DNA of 30,619 nt, taken from an uncultured Alistipes sp. GTDB lineage: Bacteria; Bacteroidota; Bacteroidia; Bacteroidales; Rikenellaceae. The notes below the pieces were generated by a model that was not told where the DNA came from, made no database searches, and saw only the letters and a program-made list of their open reading frames with translations. Below, piece by piece: positions 7,855 to 14,370 of the stretch (positions are counted from its first letter, which is position 1; every line of letters starts with the position of its first letter). Where the stretch lies: contig CAJUMU010000022.1 in NCBI GenBank assembly GCA_910587675.1, forward strand, positions 1 to 30,619, written 5' to 3'. The position numbers and the translations under genes were made by a program.

Positions 7855-8565
7855 TTACAGTCCGTTCACGACGGCCGCCATCACCGCGGCGGCCACGGCC
7901 GCGGTCTCCGTTCGGAGCCTCTGCGTACCGAGCGTTACGGGGCGGAATCCGTTTTCGAGCGCAAAATTAATCTCTTCGGGTGAAAAATCTCCCTCGGGAC
8001 CTATCAAAATCAAAATATTTTCGCTTTTGCGTATCTCCGACGCAAGATATAGGCGTTCGCTCGCGTTCTCCTCGCAGTGGGCTATGAATTTGCTCCCCTC
8101 GAAGGGCGCGGCTATCAGGCGGCGCAGAGGGGTCATGTCGTCGAGCGCGGGATGGTAGGCCTTGAGCGACTGTTTGACCGCGGAGGTTATGACGCGCAGT
8201 TCGCGGTCGTACTTTATGATGCGTCGTTCGCTGCGGTCGCACTCGACGGGCACGATGCGGGTGACGCCCACTTCGGTGGCCTTTTCGAGGAACCATTCGA
8301 AGCGTTCGATGTTCTTCGTGGGGGCGACGGCGAGCGTGATGCCGTAAGGCATCTTGCCGTATTCGGCGATGGTCTCCACCGCCTCGACGGTGCAGTGTTT
8401 GGGATTGGGATCCGTCACGCGGCAGCGATAGAGATTGCCTCGTCCGTCGGTGAGGTGGAGCTCGTCGCCCGAGGCGAGACGCAGCACCCGCACGCAGTGT
8501 TTCGACTCCTCCTCGCTCAGCGTGTAGTGCGGCAGGACGATATCGGGAGCGTAAAATAGTTGCAT
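7855..8565 (-). CDS. rsmE: 16S rRNA (uracil-1498-N3)-methyltransferase RsmE
   Basis: 236 residues, the usual length. It methylates N3 of U1498 in helix 44 of 16S rRNA using S-adenosylmethionine. The SPOUT-fold SAM-binding knot is clear near the C-terminus: I-L-I-L-I-G-P-E-G-D-F-S-P-E-E and V-T-L-G-T-Q-R-L-R-T-E-T-A-A. The N-terminal PUA-like part includes H-C-V-R-V-L-R-L, and A-P-T-K-N-I-E-R-F-E-W and E-R-S-E-R-R are typical of the family. It is the first gene of the leftward transcript that continues into the hyf operon. Its promoter is probably the minus-strand TACCTTTG at 8685-8678. Confidence 0.93.
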   Translation of the reverse strand: MQLFYAPDIVLPHYTLSEEESKHCVRVLRLASGDELHLTDGRGNLYRCRVTDPNPKHCTVEAVETIAEYGKMPYGITLAVAPTKNIERFEWFLEKATEVGVTRIVPVECDRSERRIIKYDRELRVITSAVKQSLKAYHPALDDMTPLRRLIAAPFEGSKFIAHCEENASERLYLASEIRKSENILILIGPEGDFSPEEINFALENGFRPVTLGTQRLRTETAAVAAAVMAAVVNGL

Positions 8566-8645
8566 GGTCGATCGTGTTGAATTTACGTCTATCCGAAAAG
8601 CTCTCCGCTCGTTTCGCCGTCGATGCTCGGCGAAGACGGGGTATT

Positions 8646-8685
8646 TTTGCGGATAAGTATTTTAAATATTACCTTTGCAAAGGTA
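8646..8685. promoter_or_regulatory. dcp1 promoter with palindromic -7 element, possibly bidirectional
   Basis: On the plus strand TTTG (8646-8649), a 20-nt spacer and TACCTTTG (8670-8677) match the Bacteroidota consensus exactly, placing the start of transcription near 8684, about 20 nt before the first peptidase gene. The -7 element is half of a perfect 16-bp palindrome (8670-8685), so the same TACCTTTG also reads leftward (8685-8678) toward rsmE. The leftward element has no good -33 partner. The position rules out the in-frame upstream start at 8623 for the peptidase. Confidence 0.7.
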
Positions 8686-8703
8686 TTAATTATATGTCAA
8701 GTA

Positions 8704-10959
8704 ATGAAACGCTTCATACCTTTATTCCTATCGGCGATGACGATTATGACTTTCCACGCATGCCACCGCGCGGGCGACGCGGGCGGAAATCCTTTTTTCG
8801 AGGCGGAGTGGGACACCCCTTACGGCGCGCCTCCGTTCGACCGCATAGCCACGGAGCACTTCAAGCCCGCTTTCGAGCGCGGCATGTCGCTGCACGACGA
8901 AGAGATAGCGGCCATCGTGTCGTCTAAGGCGGAACCCGACTTCGAGAATACGGTGCTGGCTTTCGACGAGTCGGGACGTATGCTCTCGCGCGTGAGCGCG
9001 GTGTTCGAGCTTCTCGACGCGGCGGATACCGACGAGGGGATGCAGGCCGTGGCGGCCGAGATGATGCCCGCGTTGTCGGCGCATCGCGACGCCGTGATGA
9101 TGAACGACGAGCTCTTCGCCAAGATAAAGTCTGTATACGACCGTCGTGCGGCGATGGATCTCGACGCGGAGCAGTTGCGGCTTACGGAGAAGATATACGA
9201 CCGTTTCGTGCGCGCCGGAGCGTTGCTCGCGGCCGATAAAAAGGAGCGGCTGAAAGAGATAAACGAACGTCTGTCGCGGCTCGGGGTCGCGTTCGGCCGC
9301 AATCTGCTGGCCGAGACCAACGCTTTCGCGATGGAACTCTCGGTTGAGGAGCTGAAGGGCATCCCGTCAGTGGTGCGCGACGCCGCTCTGGAGCAGGGCA
9401 AGGCGTCGGGACGCGAGGGAAAATATGTGTTCACGCTTCAGAAGCCGAGCATGCTGCCTTTGCTGACATATTGCGAGAACCGCGCCTTGCGCGACAGCAT
9501 CTACAACGCTTACGTGTCGCGCGGCGACCGCGGCAACGAACACGACAACAAGGCCGTGGTGGCCGAGATGGCCGCCTTGCGTTACGAGAAGGCAGCGTTG
9601 CTCGGGTACCGCTCTTACGCCGATTACGTGGCCTCGAACCAGATGGCGGGGAGCCCCGAGGCGGTTTACGCTCTGCTCGACCGCGTGTGGACGCCAGCGC
9701 TGGAGCGTGCGAACGGGGAGTTGGAGCGCATGTTGCCGATGCTTCGCCGCGACGAGGGCGCCGACGCGGTGTTCGAGCCGTGGGACTGGTGGTATTACGC
9801 CGAGAAGGTCCGCAAGGAGGATTACGACTTGCAGGAGGAGGGCGTGCGCCAGTATCTGACGCTCGACAACGTGAAGGGCGGCATATTCTTTTTGGCCAAT
9901 CGTTTGTACGGAATAACGTTCCGCCCGCTGGCGGCTCCAGTGTACAACGACGAGTGCGAGGTATATGAGGTGATCGACGCCGACGAAACGCCGCTGGGTG
10001 CGCTCTACTTCGATTTCCATCCGCGCGCGGGCAAGCGCGGAGGCGCGTGGTGCGGTCATTTCACCGAGCAGACTTATCGCGACGGACGTCGGGTTGGGCC
10101 CGTGGTGAGCGTCGTATGCAACTTTACCCGTCCGTCGGGACGCATCCCCGCCTTGCTGTCGATAGACGAGGCCGAGACGCTGTTCCACGAGTTCGGACAC
10201 GCGTTGCACGGACTTTTCGCCGATGTGCGCTATCGCGGACTGGCCGACGTGGAGGGCGACTTCGTGGAGCTGCCGTCGCAGATCATGGAGAACTGGGCTT
10301 TCACGCCCGAGATGTTGCGCCAGTATGCCGTCAACTATCGCACGGGCGAGGTCATGAGCGACGAGATGATAGATAAGATACGCCGCAGTTCGCTTTTCAA
10401 CAAGGGCTTCGCCACGACCGAGCTGGTGGCCGCGGCGTTGTCGGACATGGATATACACTCGCTCGCGAGTGCCGATCCGATCGACGTCGATGCTTTCGAG
10501 CGCGAGGCGTTGAGCGTGAAGCGAGGACTTATGCCGCAGATCGCGCCGCGTTACCGCTATCCCTACTTCAGCCACATATTCGACGGCGGTTATTCGGCGG
10601 GATACTACTTTTATATATGGGCCGAGGTGCTCGACAAGGATGCTTTCCGAGCGTTCGTCGAGAGCGGCGATCTGTTCGACCGCGGCACGGCCGAGCGTTT
10701 CCGCCGCGAGGTGCTCGCGCGCGGAGGCAGTCGCGCGGGTATGGATATGTATCGCGCGTTCCGCGGGGCCGATCCCGATGCGGATGCCATGCTGATCGGT
10801 CGAGGGTTGGTCGACGCGCCCGAGCCGACGGCGGAGACCGAGGCGCGGGAGGTCGGGACCGTGGATACCCGCGCCATTGCCCGCGAGCGGGCGGAGAGGT
10901 CGCGCCGCGAACGCGAGGCGGCCCGCGCCGAGGCCGATTCGACGGCGGGGGAGGAGTAG
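8704..10959 (+). CDS. dcp: M3-family metallopeptidase, Dcp-like peptidyl-dipeptidase (first of a tandem pair)
   Basis: 751 residues from the ATG at 8704, which follows a consensus promoter and opens an export signal (K-R-F-I-P-L-F-L-S-A-M-T). F-H-A-C at about 17-20 is a possible but atypical lipobox. The zinc site is H495-E-F-G-H499 with the third ligand E522 in D-F-V-E-L-P-S-Q-I-M-E-N-W, and the Dcp-type substrate region G-Y-S-A-G-Y-Y-F-Y-I-W follows near the end. The family removes C-terminal dipeptides from peptides; here it would act in the periplasm. After the catalytic domain there is an added tail of about 45 residues, rich in Arg, Glu and Ala, that the second copy lacks. Sequence similarity to the next gene shows a tandem duplication. 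Confidence 0.9.
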   Translation: MKRFIPLFLSAMTIMTFHACHRAGDAGGNPFFEAEWDTPYGAPPFDRIATEHFKPAFERGMSLHDEEIAAIVSSKAEPDFENTVLAFDESGRMLSRVSAVFELLDAADTDEGMQAVAAEMMPALSAHRDAVMMNDELFAKIKSVYDRRAAMDLDAEQLRLTEKIYDRFVRAGALLAADKKERLKEINERLSRLGVAFGRNLLAETNAFAMELSVEELKGIPSVVRDAALEQGKASGREGKYVFTLQKPSMLPLLTYCENRALRDSIYNAYVSRGDRGNEHDNKAVVAEMAALRYEKAALLGYRSYADYVASNQMAGSPEAVYALLDRVWTPALERANGELERMLPMLRRDEGADAVFEPWDWWYYAEKVRKEDYDLQEEGVRQYLTLDNVKGGIFFLANRLYGITFRPLAAPVYNDECEVYEVIDADETPLGALYFDFHPRAGKRGGAWCGHFTEQTYRDGRRVGPVVSVVCNFTRPSGRIPALLSIDEAETLFHEFGHALHGLFADVRYRGLADVEGDFVELPSQIMENWAFTPEMLRQYAVNYRTGEVMSDEMIDKIRRSSLFNKGFATTELVAAALSDMDIHSLASADPIDVDAFEREALSVKRGLMPQIAPRYRYPYFSHIFDGGYSAGYYFYIWAEVLDKDAFRAFVESGDLFDRGTAERFRREVLARGGSRAGMDMYRAFRGADPDADAMLIGRGLVDAPEPTAETEAREVGTVDTRAIARERAERSRREREAARAEADSTAGEE

Positions 10960-10964
10960 TTCCG

Positions 10965-11035
10965 ATAATGCCGCAGGCATTATTATCTTCGGCGGCTCGC
11001 ACCTTCGGTGCGCCCCCCCCCAGCCGCCGAAGATA
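10965..11035 (+). repeat. Structured repeat family A, copy 1
   Basis: Two hairpins in series between the two peptidase genes, starting 6 bp after the first stop codon. The first is ataatgcc-gca-ggcattat (10965-10983). The second has perfect 14-bp arms (10984-10997 and 11022-11035, tatcttcggcggct type) enclosing a small inner hairpin cgcacc-ttc-ggtgcg (10998-11012) and a run of nine C (11013-11021). Copies 2 and 3 are at 21016-21087 and 27341-27411. Relative to the gene that precedes it, the small hairpin comes first in all three. Confidence 0.85.
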
Positions 11036-11071
11036 TTGTCTATATGTGAAGAAACCGAATTGAAAATAACG

Positions 11072-13186
11072 ATGAAAAAACTATTTTTATTTATGACAAT
11101 CAGCGCTTTTGCGGCGGGTTGCGCGGGCGATTCGATGCCCGTGGCCGATCTGCCCGAGATCGATACGACGAATCCTTTGTTGGGCGAGTGGGACACTCCC
11201 CGCAACACTCCGCCGTTCGACAAGATAGAGATTACCGATTACGAACCCGCTTTCGAGACGGCCATAGCCGTGTCGCGGGCCGAGATCGAGGCCATAGCGA
11301 ACAATCCTGCCCGTCCCACGTTCCGCAACACCATCGTCGCGATGGAGCGTCAGGGCCGATTGCTGAACCGCATATCGGGCATATTCTACAATCTGCGCGA
11401 GGCCGACACCTCGGATGAGATGGATGCCATCGCGCTGCGCATACAACCCGCGCTCACCGAGTTGGGCAACGACATCGCGTTGAACCCTGCGCTTTTCGCT
11501 CGCGTGAAAGCCGTTTACGAGGGTTCGCGCCGCGGCTTGTCGGAGGTCGACGTGAAGTTGCTGGAGGATACCTACAAAGGTTTCGCCCGTTCGGGCGCGG
11601 CTCTGTCGGACGAGGACAAGAAGCTCTATCGCGAGTATACTTCGGCCCTTTCGGAGGCCACGCTCAAGTTCGGGCAGAACTCGCTGGCGGCGACCAACGC
11701 ATTCGCCTATAATATTACCGACGCGTCGAAGGTGGCAGAGCTGCCCGACTTCGTGAAGGAGGGACTTGCCGCCGATGCGGCGGCCCGCGGCGAGAAGGGG
11801 TGGACGGTGACCCTCAAGGCTCCGAGCTATGTGCCCTTCATGACCTATTCGTCGCAGCGCGACATAAAGGAGAAGCTCTACCGCGCCTACAATTCGCGCG
11901 CGTTGGGCGGCGAGTTCGACAACTCGGAATTGATACGCCGAATCGCGTCGCTGCGTCTGAAGATCGCCAATCTGCTGGGTTACGAGACCTATGCCGATTA
12001 CGTTCTCGAGGAGCAGATGGCCGAGAACGCCCCCGCGGTGACGGCGTTCCTCGACGAGCTGCGCGCCGAGACGGTGGATTACGCCCGCAAGGATTACGAG
12101 ACGATAAACGCATACGCCGCCTCGAAAGGGCACAAGGGCGATGTGATGCCTTGGGATTGGGCGTACTGGGCCGAGAAGTACAAGTCGGAGAAGTATGCCG
12201 TGGACGACGAGCAGGTGAAACCTTATCTGAAGCTCGACAACGTGATCCGCGGCGTATTCATGGCGGCCGAAAATCTCTACGGACTGACGTTCACCCCCAA
12301 CAAGGATATAGCGGTCTATCATCCCGACGTGACGGCTTACGACGTGGCGGATGCGAACGGCGATTTTCTGGCCGTGCTGTATCTCGATTTCTTTCCCCGC
12401 GAGTCGAAACGTTCGGGCGCGTGGATGACCGAGTTCCGCGGCACGAGCGTCGAGGACGGCGAGGAGACGCGTCCGTTGGTGTCGCTGGTGATGAACTTCA
12501 CCAAACCGACCGAGACCACGCCGTCGCTGCTCACTTTCGATGAGTTCAACACATTCCTGCACGAGTTCGGACACTCGTTGCACGGCATGCTGGCCAAGGG
12601 CGAGTACGAGTCGCTGAACGGCACGAGCGTCTACCGCGACTTCGTGGAGCTGCCGTCGCAGATCATGGAGAACTGGGCGACGGAGAAAGAGTATCTCGAC
12701 CGCTGGGCCGTGCATTACCGAACGGGCGAGCCTATCCCCGCCGAGTTGGTGGAGAAGATCGTGGCCGCGAAGAACTATCTGGCGGCCTACTCCAACGTGC
12801 GTCAGCTCTCGTTCGGGTTGGCCGACATGGCTTGGCATACGCTCAAGGAGCCTTACGAGGGCGAGATAGAGCCCTTCGAGCGCGCCGCGATGGCTCCCGT
12901 GCAGATCACGCCCGCGGTGGAGGGCACTGCTATGAGCAACGCTTTCACCCATATCTTCGCAGGCGGTTACGCCGCGGGATATTACGGCTACAAGTGGGCC
13001 GAGGTGCTGGCAGCCGACGCCTTCTCGCTCTTCAAGGAGAAAGGGATATTCGACCGCGACACCGCTTCGGCGTTCCGTCACCTGCTGGAGCAGGGCGGAC
13101 AGCGGCACCCGATGGACATATACGTGGAGTTCCGCGGCCATAAGCCCGAGGTGAAGGCTCTGATAGAGTCGATGGGGTTGAAATAA
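11072..13186 (+). CDS. dcp: M3-family metallopeptidase, Dcp-like peptidyl-dipeptidase (second of a tandem pair)
   Basis: 704 residues, full length for Dcp. The start at 11072 gives a textbook lipoprotein signal (M-K-K-L-F-L-F-M-T-I-S-A-F-A-A-G-C), with lipidation at C17. The zinc site is H497-E-F-G-H501 with E526 in D-F-V-E-L-P-S-Q-I-M-E-N-W, and G-Y-A-A-G-Y-Y-G-Y-K-W follows near the C-terminus. It shares the N-terminal pattern E-W-D-T-P-x-x-x-P-P-F-D with the first copy. The reading frame is open upstream to 10877, but that would run back through repeat A and the end of the first gene, so I reject the longer start. No consensus promoter is visible in the 36 bp between repeat A and the start, so it probably shares the first gene's transcript. 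Confidence 0.92.
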   Translation: MKKLFLFMTISAFAAGCAGDSMPVADLPEIDTTNPLLGEWDTPRNTPPFDKIEITDYEPAFETAIAVSRAEIEAIANNPARPTFRNTIVAMERQGRLLNRISGIFYNLREADTSDEMDAIALRIQPALTELGNDIALNPALFARVKAVYEGSRRGLSEVDVKLLEDTYKGFARSGAALSDEDKKLYREYTSALSEATLKFGQNSLAATNAFAYNITDASKVAELPDFVKEGLAADAAARGEKGWTVTLKAPSYVPFMTYSSQRDIKEKLYRAYNSRALGGEFDNSELIRRIASLRLKIANLLGYETYADYVLEEQMAENAPAVTAFLDELRAETVDYARKDYETINAYAASKGHKGDVMPWDWAYWAEKYKSEKYAVDDEQVKPYLKLDNVIRGVFMAAENLYGLTFTPNKDIAVYHPDVTAYDVADANGDFLAVLYLDFFPRESKRSGAWMTEFRGTSVEDGEETRPLVSLVMNFTKPTETTPSLLTFDEFNTFLHEFGHSLHGMLAKGEYESLNGTSVYRDFVELPSQIMENWATEKEYLDRWAVHYRTGEPIPAELVEKIVAAKNYLAAYSNVRQLSFGLADMAWHTLKEPYEGEIEPFERAAMAPVQITPAVEGTAMSNAFTHIFAGGYAAGYYGYKWAEVLAADAFSLFKEKGIFDRDTASAFRHLLEQGGQRHPMDIYVEFRGHKPEVKALIESMGLK

Positions 13187-13191
13187 CCATA

Positions 13192-13289
13192 GGCGGTTCG
13201 CCGACAGCGGAGGACGCACGAGCCATGCGGCGAGTTGCAGTCCGCCGCGAGGGGTGGCGGCGAACTGCCGACATCGCACGGCGATGTCG
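13192..13289 (+). repeat. Structured repeat family D, copy 1
   Basis: A 98-bp intergenic element that begins 5 bp after the second peptidase gene. It is about 80-85% identical to 24179-24278. It contains a stem tccgccgc/gcggcg (around 13231-13262) flanked by cagt/actg, and ends in a perfect 9-bp hairpin cgacatcgc-acg-gcgatgtcg (13269-13289). The orientation is sense to the upstream gene, as in copy 2. Confidence 0.8.
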
Positions 13290-13320
13290 ATATATTGAGA
13301 ATGAATTACATTATAAATAT

Positions 13321-14295
13321 ATGAAGACAGCAGGCAGAATTTTACTTTCGGCGATTTTCGCCGCGGCGTCGTTGAGTGCATCGGCGCAGAAGACTTCGGG
13401 CAACCCCGTATTCGAGGGGCGTTACGCCGATCCCGAGGGCGTGGTGTTCGGCGACACCTATTGGATCTATCCCACCTATTCGGCGCCTTACGGCGAGCAG
13501 CTCCACTTCGACTGTTTTTCGTCGAAGGATCTGGTGAAGTGGACCAAGCACGAGCGCATTATCGACAACTCGCGCATAAAGTGGTTGCGTCACGCTTTGT
13601 GGGCGCCCGCCATCGTGGAGAAGGACGGCAGGTATTTCCTATTTTTCGGCGCGAACGACGTGCACGAGGGCGAGATCGGCGGTATCGGAGTCGCCGTGGC
13701 CGACAACCCCGCGGGTCCGTTCGAGGATTATTTAGGCAAGCCGCTCATCAACGAGATCGTGAACGGCGCGCAGCCCATCGACCAGTTCGTGTTCCGCGAC
13801 AAGGACGGTTCGTGGTATATGTATTACGGCGGCTGGCAGCACTGCAACGTCGCCAAGTTGCGCGACGACTTCAAGGGATTCGTGCCGTTCGAGGACGGCA
13901 CCGTATTCAAGGAGATCACCCCCAAGGGTTATGTCGAGGGGCCTTTCATGTTCATCCGCGACGGCAAATACTACTTCATGTGGTCGGAGGGCGGCTGGAC
14001 GGGTCCCAACTACCGCGTGGCATACGCCATCGCCGACAATCCGTTCGGTCCGTTCGTTCGCAAGGATGTGATTCTGCGCACCGACGAGAATGTCGCCACG
14101 GGCGCGGGACACCACTCGGTGATACACAATCCCAAGAGCGACAAGTATTATATCGTCTATCATCGTCATCCGTTGGGATCGACCGACGGCAACGACCGCG
14201 TTACCTGCATCGATCCGCTGGAGTTCGATGCCGAGGGCAATATCCTCCCCGTGAAGATGACCTTCGAGGGCGTCAAGCGCGACAAATTGAAATAA
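13321..14295 (+). CDS. Exported GH43-family glycosidase
   Basis: 324 residues with a signal peptide cleaved after A-S-A-Q (about residue 23). The rest is one five-bladed beta-propeller catalytic domain of GH43 type. The expected acidic triad is visible: D37 in Y-A-D-P-E-G (base), D154 in Q-P-I-D-Q-F (pKa modulator) and E206 in G-Y-V-E-G-P-F (acid). W-A-P-A-I-V-E, two A-D-N-P-x-G-P-F motifs and G-H-H-S-V are further family marks. GH43 enzymes remove arabinose, xylose or galactose residues from plant or host glycans; the specificity cannot be read here. There is no accessory binding domain and no SusC/SusD pair nearby, so it is not part of a classical polysaccharide locus. No exact promoter match is present upstream. 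Confidence 0.88.
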   Translation: MKTAGRILLSAIFAAASLSASAQKTSGNPVFEGRYADPEGVVFGDTYWIYPTYSAPYGEQLHFDCFSSKDLVKWTKHERIIDNSRIKWLRHALWAPAIVEKDGRYFLFFGANDVHEGEIGGIGVAVADNPAGPFEDYLGKPLINEIVNGAQPIDQFVFRDKDGSWYMYYGGWQHCNVAKLRDDFKGFVPFEDGTVFKEITPKGYVEGPFMFIRDGKYYFMWSEGGWTGPNYRVAYAIADNPFGPFVRKDVILRTDENVATGAGHHSVIHNPKSDKYYIVYHRHPLGSTDGNDRVTCIDPLEFDAEGNILPVKMTFEGVKRDKLK

Positions 14296-14315
14296 GAGGC
14301 GCGAGCCAAAAGGAA

Positions 14316-14350
14316 AACAACCCCCGCTATATGGAGTAGCGGGGGTTGTT
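14316..14350. terminator. Bidirectional terminator between GH43 gene and outer-membrane barrel gene
   Basis: A perfect 14-bp stem (14316-14329 with 14337-14350, loop tatggag) lies 20 bp from each of two convergent genes. On the plus strand it ends in ttgtt-cgtttt, on the minus strand in ttgtttt, so it can stop transcription both ways. Confidence 0.85.
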
Positions 14351-14370
14351 CGTTTTCGGTGACGGTCCGT

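Noticed and set aside
8623..8703. Earlier in-frame start for the first peptidase
   Set aside because: It would place the start before the consensus promoter and hide the export signal that begins at 8704.
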